Source: a virus
Virus record (IMG/VR): IMGVR_UViG_3300028800_000100
Coordinates: 1 to 63,143 of that record
Direction: 5' to 3' (one strand)
DNA length: 63,143 bases
Shown here: piece by piece, positions 42,701 to 50,523 of the stretch
Position numbering within the stretch: the stretch's first letter is position 1
Layout of the letters: every line of letters starts with the position of its first letter
Translations under genes and position numbers: made by a program
The notes under the pieces: generated by a model
The model's database searches: none
Told to the model about the DNA's origin: nothing
Seen by the model: the letters and a program-made list of their open reading frames with translations, nothing else

Positions 42701-43497
42701 TTGCCAAGCGCATCAACCCGATGGCATGCGGCGAGGATCCGCTGGCCCCGTATGTGCCCATGATCGAAGGCATGCGCACCGTTTGGATGAAGATGGACGA
42801 TGAGGCGATTTGGGACAACCCGGACGCTTGGATGTGGGGCAGGATCATCGAGGTGCGTCAAAATCAGGTTGGCGATTTCCATTCTGGTGAGGAACCAAGC
42901 GATGAAGACAAAGCCAAGATGGGGTGGGGCAAGCGTTATGCCAACATAAATGTTGAAGACATGTCCGGGCGTAACCAGCGTGTGAAGATTGATGTGAGTG
43001 ATTATGAAATCTACAGGCCGTTGCTGGAGCGCGGCGCTGGCACCGTTGTTGCTGGACACGTCGTGATCAACAAGCAGTACCACTCCATGCGTGCCAGCTT
43101 TCTTGTGGACCTTGACGAGTTGAAGGCCAAGATTGGTGCCGAGGATCAAGGCGCAACCAGCCCAGGTTTTGATCCGCTTGAGTTATGCTTGTGGGACGGA
43201 TGGCGTCCGGGCGGGAAGCATGTGTTGCCCATTTGCGAAGACAGGATATGGAAGATGTCAGCGCTTGTGGTTCGGGTGATGCAAAAAACTGACAAGAAGG
43301 GCAATGAAATGGGGTTTTTGGGGTTGATCGGATCAGACGGGCTGCACCGCGAATGTTTGTGTTTTGCCAGCAGCTGGGAGTCCTTTCAACAAATACTACA
43401 TCGTGGTGTCATTGCCAAGTTCAAGTTGACCAAGGAAAAACGCACATATTTCCTGGACAACAAGATCGAAGCGGCTGTGACCGTGATCGAACCGTAG
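39724..43497 (+). CDS. dnaE: DNA polymerase III alpha subunit (C-family), with PHP domain
   Basis: A 1257-residue replicative polymerase. The N-terminal PHP domain (about 8-260) keeps His residues in FCHFHTHSEYS, TEHGT and TQDAHY, so proofreading or pyrophosphatase activity is possible. The catalytic palm has GSAGGSLVSFLLG (421-433), LPDVDMDFED (Asp461 and Asp463 the likely metal ligands) and VKMDILGIRNL (Asp620). The FGSYGFNKAHSVAYGLIAYR stretch is typical of the fingers region. The C-terminal OB-fold portion is shorter than in E. coli. The gene overlaps an HNH gene and ends the nucleotide cluster, so the phage brings its own polymerase, perhaps able to use a modified dNTP. Confidence 0.92.
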   Translation: MSDVKSDDFCHFHTHSEYSTLDGCGKMHDFMTAAKAMGQPAIAFTEHGTVRQLTRLHKEIEENPDDVVRPIYGVELYLCKDMARRGMTPEEKARVTDNLPKSLHKEAIKKFEHDEGITGRYHLTVLAKDSVGLKNLMRVTTLGWVKGFYRRPRVDLDCLLANHEGLVVLSGCQIGSIGSDYLDGKPGGAIDKVTRLRETFGDDFYGEVMPHNMPDQVRVNKATIALSKRFGMSLIATQDAHYIAEDDWKYQEAMLCLHSHTTLSDPNRWTFTTHDFWLKPRAAMAESFRQFHPYMTDAQVQGALDTTMELESKLQAKLEVDRFKALVPKVSIPPEFSDDENKYIRSLCLRGWKERDIDRLIVAEAARRRISIGDCRKIYMDRLRYELERMEAQKVTRYMLVVWDVYKWARAAKIECGPARGSAGGSLVSFLLGITDLDPIMFGLLFERFLSPDRIDLPDVDMDFEDARRDEVITFLHKRYGEDNASQIGTNNKLTGKGCLRDIARIMDIPLREIQPVVDAVVERSSGDERASMTIEDSFKEFPVCQRFNERYPEVLEYAKKLEGQVKALGVHAAGVVVSPVPLIDVVPLEIRSQKGDGTPKVVTAVDMYGVSDLGLVKMDILGIRNLSAMRFCREAVAERHGVEIDWLKLPLDDKPTLANFTNHHYIGIFQFDTVSADKICDGVEFTSFDDVSAMVALDRPGTARSGLATEYLKRKKDPKKIVSIHPLVDEICKDTLGVIVYQEHVMKIFTDVAGFSPATSDSLRRKIAKKYGDDAIAKERENFVKGAIEHGLTPELASKLIEQIKFFGSYGFNKAHSVAYGLIAYREMYLKTHYPMEFMWALLKVEPDTDKVIRMVRACKRMGIDVLMPDINSKDPCNWTIEGGAIVGAVSNIKGVGEAAVRAIAAAGPYKDFVDFAERVDRRRCHKGVVNALIQGGAFDRMVPNTKWLYENLEKLWVHVGKANKGWQDKLRAIIRASAAAPKWPADVAEDIAKRINPMACGEDPLAPYVPMIEGMRTVWMKMDDEAIWDNPDAWMWGRIIEVRQNQVGDFHSGEEPSDEDKAKMGWGKRYANINVEDMSGRNQRVKIDVSDYEIYRPLLERGAGTVVAGHVVINKQYHSMRASFLVDLDELKAKIGAEDQGATSPGFDPLELCLWDGWRPGGKHVLPICEDRIWKMSALVVRVMQKTDKKGNEMGFLGLIGSDGLHRECLCFASSWESFQQILHRGVIAKFKLTKEKRTYFLDNKIEAAVTVIEP

Positions 43498-43524
43498 CAA
43501 CCAATCAAAGCAGGAGATTCCAAC

Positions 43525-43971
43525 ATGGCAGGTATTCACAAAGCAGCACGAGCGGCCGGCATCAACGACATGCAGGCAAAGTCAATGTTCGCAGCCATCT
43601 TGTCGAGCGTAGCAGATGGCGAACCCGTGATGGTCAAGGACTTCGGCACCTTCAGGCTGAAGCATGCGGCTGCTCGTTCCATCACCAGCCCGCAGATTCC
43701 AGGCGGCAAGATGGACATCCCAGCACGCGTGATGCTGAAGTTCCAACCGGCACCCTACGTGAAACGCTTCCTCAATGGCGGCGTGGCTGAGGGCGAAGTC
43801 ACGGAGGGCGAAGAAAACGAAGAAGAGGAAGCCGTTGTTGAGACGGAAGCCGCGGCCGAAGTCACCAAGCCTGAGAAGGTCACCAAGCCGACATCGCCAG
43901 CCAAGGCAACTGCGCCTGCCAAGAATGCGGTCAAGCTTGCTGCCGCAAAGAAGGCGCCAACCAAGGAGTAA
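43525..43971 (+). CDS. HU/IHF-like DNA-binding protein with histone-H1-like tail
   Basis: A 148-residue protein. The first about 88 residues follow the HU fold, including VKDFGTFRLKHAAARSITSP and IPARVMLKFQPAPYVKRFLN, the beta-arm and C-terminal helix that bend DNA. Then follows an acidic stretch (EGEENEEEEAVVETE) and a Lys/Ala/Pro-rich tail (TKPTSPAKATAPAKNAVKLA) like histone H1-type or H-NS-like tails of some bacteria. A strong AGGAG site lies before ATG 43525. It probably organises phage DNA during replication or packaging. Confidence 0.75.
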   Translation: MAGIHKAARAAGINDMQAKSMFAAILSSVADGEPVMVKDFGTFRLKHAAARSITSPQIPGGKMDIPARVMLKFQPAPYVKRFLNGGVAEGEVTEGEENEEEEAVVETEAAAEVTKPEKVTKPTSPAKATAPAKNAVKLAAAKKAPTKE

Positions 43972-43977
43972 GAGCAC

Positions 43978-44481
43978 ATGCCGCAAATCGTAACATTCTG
44001 TGTCAATGGTGAAAATTTCACATTTGATTTCTCTGAACTGGACATCATTGACACAGACGATTTGCGCTCCAAATCAGCGTCCAACATCGCCTATTGGTCG
44101 ACCGTTGTCGCCAATGCCGAGGAAGAGATGGACATCATGGAGGCTGAAAAGTCCAATTGGAACGGCAGGGCTGTCTCCATCATATTGAAGTCGCCCGATT
44201 CCGGATCTGCCGAATGGAAGATCAAGGCCGCCATCGCTGCTCAGGCCGATTGCCTGTCTTGGGACAAAAAGCTTGCGAAGCAACGCAACACCGTCGCCAA
44301 AGCCAAGGCCGTGCTGCTCGGATTTCAAAAGCAACATGATATGTTGAAGGCGATGACGAATTCAGCAGGAATCGACGGAGCGCGGGCTGCAGATCTCGGC
44401 AGGACCGATGACAATCGGATGGAAAAGTTCAGGCACGCGCGCCAACAACGCCGCAATCAATCAACTGAAACTGGAGAGTAA
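43978..44481 (+). CDS. Hypothetical coiled-coil protein, possible recombination mediator
   Basis: A 167-residue protein with a short beta N-terminus (MPQIVTFCVNGENFTFDFSE) and a long helical remainder. Size, charge and position directly before a gp32-like SSB and RecA invite comparison with T4 UvsY, the mediator that loads the recombinase, but no diagnostic motif is present. AAGGAG precedes ATG 43978. Confidence 0.5.
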   Translation: MPQIVTFCVNGENFTFDFSELDIIDTDDLRSKSASNIAYWSTVVANAEEEMDIMEAEKSNWNGRAVSIILKSPDSGSAEWKIKAAIAAQADCLSWDKKLAKQRNTVAKAKAVLLGFQKQHDMLKAMTNSAGIDGARAADLGRTDDNRMEKFRHARQQRRNQSTETGE

Positions 44482-44487
44482 AGCACC

Positions 44488-45963
44488 ATGGGTATCAATC
44501 TGGACAGAATGGCGCAAGATCGCGCCAAGGCACAGAAAAGTGCAGACGAGTTCAAGGCGCCAGTCGGCGACACAGCGGTGTACATCGCACCGCCGGCACG
44601 TGATGATGATGATCTTCCTTACCTGGAAGTGATGTGCCACTGGGGTCTCGGCAAGAGCGGACAGATGGCCATCTGCCAGGATCCGTTGAACCAGCCGCTC
44701 ATGTATAACAAGTATCTCGTGGCTTTGGCAAAGGAACGCGGTTTGGCCATCGAAAAGGTCAAGATCGGAAAGGATTCCAAGGACGCAGTTGCTGGCGGTT
44801 GCGCTGTCTGCAGAAAACTCGATGAGGGCGCGCTGTCGGATCGCCAGAAGGCAAAGCGTCAGTGGCTCTGGATCGTCGTGCCGTTGCTCACGCGTGCGGA
44901 TGCTCGCAAGCCATTCTCGCCATGGCCTGATGTTAACGCCATCATGCCCTATTTCAGCAGTTTCACGGTTTGGACCGGATTTGTCGATCAATTCGCGGCC
45001 GGCGGAGACATCACCAACCCGGATGGCGCTAGCCTGGTGCGCATCATGCGTGAGGGCAAGGGCCAGACTGATACCAAGTACAACATCCAGCCGCACATGG
45101 AAAGCTTCAAGACGCCGATTGCCTTGTCGCAATCTTTGCGGGATGCGCTTGCATCCGACATGGCGCCTGGTGAGAAGTGCGATCCTTACAAGGTGATCGC
45201 GACCAAATTGCGTACGCCTGAAGATGTCGAAAAGATGATGGCCGGGACGCCTGAAGGTGACGACTATGAGCAGGATCCTGGTCAAAGCGTGGCATCTGAG
45301 CCTGCTGCTGGGACTCATGCTGCTCCTGGGGCGAAGGCTGCGACCGCGGCTAAGCCAGCTGCCAAAGCACCGCCGACCAACTCCAAACCCGCGGCCGCAC
45401 CTGCGAAGCCTGCCCCTGCATCCAAGCCTGCGCCTGCCAAGGTTGCTCTCAAGTCCTTGCCCAAGGCAGAGCTGGAAAAACCCGCATGTTTCGGGTTGGA
45501 CCCGGACGCTGGCGAGAAAATCTGCCAGGACTGCCCGGTGAACAAGGAATGCTTCGACAAGTGCGGCGTGGATCTTCCCGGTGCCGGGGCTGCCGCTGCG
45601 GAGGCATCCGAGGTGAGTGTCAGCGATGAAACGGTGGCCGATGAAGTCGCTCACCTCAGCGCGTCTGAATGCACTGCCGGTCAGGTTTACCTGGTCACCG
45701 TTGGCGCCGATGACGTCGAAGCCACCTACAAGGGCCCGGCCAAGGGCAAGCACTTGTTCGTGCAGAACAACACCAACACCCTGCTGAAGCTGGAAGCGGC
45801 CGATGCGGTGAAGCAGATGGTCACGGCTGAAGAGGCCGCGGTAGAACCGGACGGCGCTGCTGCCGATGCAACCAGCGCCGAAGCGGATGATGAGCTGAGG
45901 AAACTGGAGGCCGAACTGCTGAAGACCAGTCCCAAGCCTGCTCCTGCGAAGAAAACGAAGTAG
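44488..45963 (+). CDS. gp32-like single-stranded DNA-binding protein with long Ala/Pro/Lys linker
   Basis: A 491-residue protein. Residues about 40-240 resemble the gp32-type OB core of myophages (YLEVMCHWGLGKSGQMAICQ, AGGCAVCRKLDEG, QWLWIVVPLLTR). A low-complexity Ala/Pro/Lys linker (about 275-320) leads to a compact Cys cluster (ACFGLDPDAGEKICQDCPVN then KECFDKCG), probably metal- or FeS-binding, and an acidic C-terminal tail that ends in Lys. The acidic tail is the usual partner-binding element of SSBs. The extra Cys cluster and length are unusual. It is adjacent to RecA. Confidence 0.6.
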   Translation: MGINLDRMAQDRAKAQKSADEFKAPVGDTAVYIAPPARDDDDLPYLEVMCHWGLGKSGQMAICQDPLNQPLMYNKYLVALAKERGLAIEKVKIGKDSKDAVAGGCAVCRKLDEGALSDRQKAKRQWLWIVVPLLTRADARKPFSPWPDVNAIMPYFSSFTVWTGFVDQFAAGGDITNPDGASLVRIMREGKGQTDTKYNIQPHMESFKTPIALSQSLRDALASDMAPGEKCDPYKVIATKLRTPEDVEKMMAGTPEGDDYEQDPGQSVASEPAAGTHAAPGAKAATAAKPAAKAPPTNSKPAAAPAKPAPASKPAPAKVALKSLPKAELEKPACFGLDPDAGEKICQDCPVNKECFDKCGVDLPGAGAAAAEASEVSVSDETVADEVAHLSASECTAGQVYLVTVGADDVEATYKGPAKGKHLFVQNNTNTLLKLEAADAVKQMVTAEEAAVEPDGAAADATSAEADDELRKLEAELLKTSPKPAPAKKTK

Positions 45964-45966
45964 CAC

Positions 45967-47160
45967 ATGGCAACGGCAGCCACAATAGCGGCGGGCAAAA
46001 CCGCCGCAACGCCGAAGTCGCCAATACCGCAAAAGAGTGTGGCGGTTCCGAAAGTGGCGAAGCCAGTGGTTGCCGTTGCCAAATCTCACAATCCAATCAG
46101 CAAAGCGCCGCCGGTCCCGAAAGTCAAAGCCGTTGTTGCTTTCAACTTGACGGATCATCTTGCTGATGAGTTGTCAAAATTGTCTCCGACCGATGTCAGC
46201 ACATCGCCCAAGCTACGGGTGAAATTGCCTGGGGTGATTCCGTCGCGTGTTCCAACGTTGGATGCTGCTCTTGGTCGTGGCGGTTGGCCGATGGCAAGGT
46301 TGGTCATCGTCACGGGCCCGGAAGGCGGAGGCAAGACCACAATCGCCCTCCACGCATGCCTTTCAGTCCAAGAAATGGGAGGCAAGATCGTTTATCTGGA
46401 TCAGGAGCACAAGCTTGATCTCGATTACGCCAAATCGATTGGTGTGAATCTCGATGACATGTTGCTCTCTCAGCCTTTTGGCTTGGAGAATTGCTTTCCG
46501 TTGATGGAGAGCGCCGTGAAGATCATGACCGCGAAAGCGCCGGACAAGCCGCTGCTTATCGTCTTGGACAGCATGAATGCTGCTCGTACCATTGCTGAAT
46601 TTGAAGAAGAAGATCCAACCAAACTGTTTGTTGGCCCTCAAGCCCGCGTTATGTCATCAAAGTTGCCTAAGTTGGTGCGCGCTATCGCTGGCACGAAGGT
46701 GACGATCATGTTCATCAGCCAACCCCGGACGTCAATGGGCGGCACAGCGAGTTGGACTGAATTGGTTGCTTGTGGGAAGGCGCCAAAGATGTACGCCGCG
46801 GTCATCGTATCGTTGGAGCGTGACGGCTTCCTGAAGCGCGGTGACACAGACATCGGCTCTAAAGTGAAGGCCAAGGTCATCAAGAACCAGGTTGCGCCGC
46901 CTTTCAAGGTTGGCAAGTTTTCGATGGTTTGGGGACAAGGGATCGACTTGGTTGACGCCCAACTCCAACGCGGCTGCGACTTGGGGATGATGTCTTACTC
47001 GAAGGGCATCTATGAGTGCCCGTATCCCTTCGATGCTCCAACAGGAGAACCATTGAAATGGCAAGGGACAAAGGGGATTCAGAGGATCATGAAGGATCAT
47101 CCTGAATTCATGGCACGTTTGATCGAAATCGATCGCGAGACGTACAAACTACCACCATAA
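45967..47160 (+). CDS. RecA/UvsX-like recombinase
   Basis: A 397-residue recombinase. The first about 55 residues are a disordered Ala/Pro/Lys/Val tail absent from classical RecA. The ATPase core begins at IPSRVPTLDAALGRGGWPMA with Walker A GPEGGGKT (117-124), KIVYLDQEHKLDLDYAKSIG, Walker B LLIVLDSMNA and TIMFISQPRT (the RecA/UvsX switch region). It promotes strand exchange for recombination-dependent replication and repair, working with the SSB above and the SbcCD pair below. Confidence 0.82.
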   Translation: MATAATIAAGKTAATPKSPIPQKSVAVPKVAKPVVAVAKSHNPISKAPPVPKVKAVVAFNLTDHLADELSKLSPTDVSTSPKLRVKLPGVIPSRVPTLDAALGRGGWPMARLVIVTGPEGGGKTTIALHACLSVQEMGGKIVYLDQEHKLDLDYAKSIGVNLDDMLLSQPFGLENCFPLMESAVKIMTAKAPDKPLLIVLDSMNAARTIAEFEEEDPTKLFVGPQARVMSSKLPKLVRAIAGTKVTIMFISQPRTSMGGTASWTELVACGKAPKMYAAVIVSLERDGFLKRGDTDIGSKVKAKVIKNQVAPPFKVGKFSMVWGQGIDLVDAQLQRGCDLGMMSYSKGIYECPYPFDAPTGEPLKWQGTKGIQRIMKDHPEFMARLIEIDRETYKLPP

Positions 47161-47164
47161 AACC

Positions 47165-47368
47165 ATGAGCGGCCGCGTCCAAATCCCATGCAACGAGTGC
47201 GCAGCGCTGATCAGCCACTGGCACCAGTGCCACGTTTGCGCGCTTGACATAGGATACTGCAAGGACCACGGCAACTTGGATAGGGCGCGTGAAGAGATGC
47301 GATCCCACATCCTCGACCAGCACACAGGAACTGGACTGAACAATGTACCGAGCGATCCTCATATCTGA
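47165..47368 (+). CDS. Small zinc-finger protein
   Basis: A 67-residue protein with CNEC, CHVC and a further Cys and His (GYCKDHGN), spaced for one or two zinc sites. It begins 4 bases after the RecA stop and overlaps the SbcD start by 26 bases. No family is recognised. Confidence 0.55.
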   Translation: MSGRVQIPCNECAALISHWHQCHVCALDIGYCKDHGNLDRAREEMRSHILDQHTGTGLNNVPSDPHI

Positions 47369-48470
47369 CATCCATTGCAGCAACGCGCTGCCGCATTCCA
47401 AGCGCAACCCGGATACCATGTACACTGATCGGCTTTTGGACACCATCAGTGTCTTGGATCAGGCGCGTGAGTACGCCAACAAGCAAGAGATTCCAGACAT
47501 TTGGATACTTGGGGATCTCCTCGACAAGCGGCTTGCCGACGCCATCACATTGAAAGCGGTATCGTCGGCGCTCCGCCGCATGTTCGCATCGCAAGGGACG
47601 TTCCGCCGGGTGTTGCTCGTTCCCGGCAATCACGAAGCCGCGGACGGCGCAGGCAAGCACTTCATTTTGGATGCCTTCACCGACATCGGTTGCTGGGTTG
47701 CTGGGGTGTCTGCTCCGCTCGGTGAACCATTCACGACAGGCGCCTCAACCGGTGATCCAGTGTTCTTGCCGCTGCCCTATCAACCCGAGAAACGTGCCAC
47801 GGAAATCATCGAAAGTTGGTTGCCAGCATGGAAGGGCAAGGGCATCCCGCTGATCCACCAGTCCATCACCGGTGGTAAGATGGGAAATTGGGTTTGCCCG
47901 GACGGCGTGTCATCCGAACTGCTGGCCCAATTCAGGTTCACACTTTCAGGTCATTTTCACACGCGCCAAACGCTCGGTCCCAAGAACAACATCATGTACA
48001 TTGGCGCACCGCTACAACACAACTTCGGTGATGAGGGTGAGGTTCGCGGATGGACGCTCTTGGGATGCGACTACAAGAACGTCAAGGCCGCGCTATGCCC
48101 CGCCAAGGCGCCGAAGTTCCACACAATAACGCTGGATTCACAGCAACGGCCGGATTACGCCGACTATTGGTCAACGGGAAGCGCTGGTGACTACGTCACC
48201 GTCAGATCTGCCAATCTGGAAGACGCCAAAAAATTGTGTGAATCGTTGATCGATGACGGAAAAGCCGCCATGGCTAAGCCAGTCCTGATTCCGAAGGAAC
48301 AACAGGCCAAGAACAGACTGGTTGACGACTCGGGTGTTGCCCCGTCCGCCATGACATGGAATGTGGCGCTTGATGGCTACACCAAGATGGTGACGACGGA
48401 GCTTGACCGTGCTGCTCTGCTTCAGAAGGGGTTGGACTTCATCGCCGCGGCGGAAGGCGGTGTGAAATGA
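47343..48470 (+). CDS. SbcD/Mre11-like nuclease subunit (gp47-like)
   Basis: A 375-residue metallophosphoesterase. The phosphodiesterase motifs appear in order: ILISDIHCS (residues 5-13), WILGDLLDKR, LVPGNHEAAD and TLSGHFHTRQ, which bind two metal ions. With the downstream SbcC-like ATPase it forms a DNA end-processing complex, as T4 gp47-gp46. The stop overlaps the next start (ATGA). Confidence 0.85.
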   Translation: MYRAILISDIHCSNALPHSKRNPDTMYTDRLLDTISVLDQAREYANKQEIPDIWILGDLLDKRLADAITLKAVSSALRRMFASQGTFRRVLLVPGNHEAADGAGKHFILDAFTDIGCWVAGVSAPLGEPFTTGASTGDPVFLPLPYQPEKRATEIIESWLPAWKGKGIPLIHQSITGGKMGNWVCPDGVSSELLAQFRFTLSGHFHTRQTLGPKNNIMYIGAPLQHNFGDEGEVRGWTLLGCDYKNVKAALCPAKAPKFHTITLDSQQRPDYADYWSTGSAGDYVTVRSANLEDAKKLCESLIDDGKAAMAKPVLIPKEQQAKNRLVDDSGVAPSAMTWNVALDGYTKMVTTELDRAALLQKGLDFIAAAEGGVK

Positions 48471-48721
48471 ATGTTCGTCATTTCAGGCGAGCAGCGTTTG
48501 CTTTGGCTGATTTTGCAGAGCGCCCAATGGTGAACATCAGGTTTCATTGTCAGGCTCACGGTCTGTCTTATTCGCTGACAGAGGAACTGTGTGATATGAT
48601 TTTGGATGAAGTGGTTTTCGTGTTGGGTGAGCGTTTGCCCACAACGCCGGAATCGCGATCAAGCGCATGCTGGAATTTGGCATCCCAGTTTCTTGGCGAG
48701 AAAGCGGTGGTGCGAAGATGA
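48467..48721 (+). CDS. Hypothetical small protein between SbcD and SbcC genes
   Basis: An 84-residue mixed alpha/beta protein with no recognised motif (IRFHCQAHGLSYSLTEELCD is the most distinctive part). Both ends overlap neighbours by ATGA, so it is surely translated with them; T4 has a comparable small gene between 47 and 46. Confidence 0.6.
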   Translation: MNVRHFRRAAFALADFAERPMVNIRFHCQAHGLSYSLTEELCDMILDEVVFVLGERLPTTPESRSSACWNLASQFLGEKAVVRR

Positions 48722-50523
48722 TCAAGTTCAACAGCATAGGCATCAAGGACTTTGGGCCGCTCGGCATGATCAACTTGGTGTTTGAGAACGGCCTGTGGTT
48801 GATCAAGGGTGACAACCGCGATACGGACGCAGCCGACTCCAACGGATCCGGGAAAAGCCACTTGTTCGATGCCATCCAGTGGGGCCTGTTTGGTGAGACC
48901 AATGATGGCGCTCGTGGTGATGAGCTCATTCGTATCGGCCAACCCGAGATGGACGTGCTGATCGAATGGAGTGATGATGGCCATGCCTACAAGTTAGAGC
49001 GGCAAAAACGTCGAGGCAAGGCTGTTGGGCTTCAGCTGGCATGCGATGAACAAGCAATCTCTATGGCCACTCCGGAGTTGACTCAAGCTGAAGTCGAGCG
49101 CATCCTTGCCATGGACGTGAAGACCTGGCGCAATACGGTGGTCTATGGCCAAGGCGATCTCGCACGCTTCGCGGATCCAAAGACCACAGATGGCGAGCGC
49201 AAATCCATCCTGAAGCGCATCCTGCGCTTGGACGTGCTGGATGCTGCTCTGAAGCTCGCACGCAAGGAAGTCGAAACCGCGGACAAGGCCATCGCAGCAA
49301 CACAAGCCAACATCGGCAAGGGCGAAGCGTTCATTGCTGGCCTTGGGACCACAGATGGGCTGGATGCGGAACTTGCCCGCATCGATGCAGACTTGGCGAC
49401 TCAGAGAGTCGAGGTTGCCAAAGCACCCAAGATCAAGCATGTGCTCGACTTGCTGAACCAGCGCATCAAAGATTTCGAGGCGCTTAATGTGCAGATGGCC
49501 AAGGCGCGTGCCGACATCCGCACGCTGGAACAACACGTTTCCTCGTGCGACCGCAACGGCGCCGTGGCCGCATCAGCGGCTAAAAGCTTGGACAAGCAAA
49601 TCCAACAGCTGGAGCGCGGGATCTGCCCGACTTGCGGTGCCAAGACAAGCAACACGCCGGAGGCCAAAAAGCGCGTCACAGCGATGAAGCAAGAGCTTGC
49701 TGGCTATGCTGAAAAGGTAAACACCCTGTTGGAATCGCGTGAGCAGTACGTCCAAACCATCACCGAGGCACAGGCCGGCATCGAGACACTGGAAGCGCAA
49801 CTGGAGCAAGACCGGGCTTGGCGCGAGAAACGCGGCCAACTGCAATCCGAGCTTCAACGCGCGGAATCCGCTGGTGATGAGATGGATCGCTTGAAAGCCG
49901 ATAGGAACGGCGTTGTTGCTCGCAAGGCTGAGCATGCCATCAAGTTGGGCGCATATCGCGACAGGCTGGGTGTCTTGCGACAGGATTTGTCCGAGCAAGA
50001 GCGAGCAGCAGAGCTGTCACGCTATTGGGTGAAGGGATTCGGCAACGCTGGCTTGCCCTCGTTGATGATGGACGCCATCGTGCCGCAGATCTCGACCAGT
50101 GCCAACAAGTACCTGGAGACGTTGGCTGACGGTGATATCAAGGTCACCTTCGACACTCAGTCCAAGCTGAAGTCGGGTGAATCCAGGGACAAATTGGCCA
50201 TGGAACTTTGCATCGAAGGTGTTCAAGGTTCCCGGCCGAGTGGCGGCCAGAAGCGCAAAATCAGCATCGCGGTTGATCTCGCGTTGATGGACTTGGTGGC
50301 GTCGCGTGAGCATTCGGCCATCGACTTCTTGGGGATGGATGAAGTCCTGGATGGGCTTGACGCCGCGGGGAAGTCTCGGGTTATGGACTTGTTGCGCAAG
50401 CTGCGCGAGACAAAATCATCAATATATGTGGTTTCACACGATTCAGGGTTGGCGGAATTATTTGAGAGCCAGATCACAATTGTCAAAGAGGGTGGTGTTG
50501 CGCGCGTGGAGGTTGATGGTTGA
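48718..50523 (+). CDS. SbcC/Rad50-like ATPase subunit (gp46-like)
   Basis: A 601-residue ABC-type ATPase. Walker A SNGSGKSHLFDAIQ is in the N-terminal lobe; two coiled-coil arms flank a zinc hook CPTC (Cys303 to Cys306) that dimerises the arms; the C-terminal lobe has signature RPSGGQKRKISIAV, Walker B IDFLGMDEVLDGLD and the H-loop VVSHDSG. It partners the SbcD-like nuclease to resect double-strand ends. ATG 48718 overlaps the previous stop. Confidence 0.88.
   Translation: MIKFNSIGIKDFGPLGMINLVFENGLWLIKGDNRDTDAADSNGSGKSHLFDAIQWGLFGETNDGARGDELIRIGQPEMDVLIEWSDDGHAYKLERQKRRGKAVGLQLACDEQAISMATPELTQAEVERILAMDVKTWRNTVVYGQGDLARFADPKTTDGERKSILKRILRLDVLDAALKLARKEVETADKAIAATQANIGKGEAFIAGLGTTDGLDAELARIDADLATQRVEVAKAPKIKHVLDLLNQRIKDFEALNVQMAKARADIRTLEQHVSSCDRNGAVAASAAKSLDKQIQQLERGICPTCGAKTSNTPEAKKRVTAMKQELAGYAEKVNTLLESREQYVQTITEAQAGIETLEAQLEQDRAWREKRGQLQSELQRAESAGDEMDRLKADRNGVVARKAEHAIKLGAYRDRLGVLRQDLSEQERAAELSRYWVKGFGNAGLPSLMMDAIVPQISTSANKYLETLADGDIKVTFDTQSKLKSGESRDKLAMELCIEGVQGSRPSGGQKRKISIAVDLALMDLVASREHSAIDFLGMDEVLDGLDAAGKSRVMDLLRKLRETKSSIYVVSHDSGLAELFESQITIVKEGGVARVEVDG

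Noticed and set aside
42151-43149. 332-codon minus-strand frame
   Set aside because: Antisense to the polymerase C-terminal region; no recognisable motif and a His/Val-rich shadow composition.
44461-46158. 565-codon open frame on the minus strand
   Set aside because: It is antisense to the gp32-like and RecA genes, both recognised; the peptide is Arg/Gly/Leu-rich low-complexity shadow.
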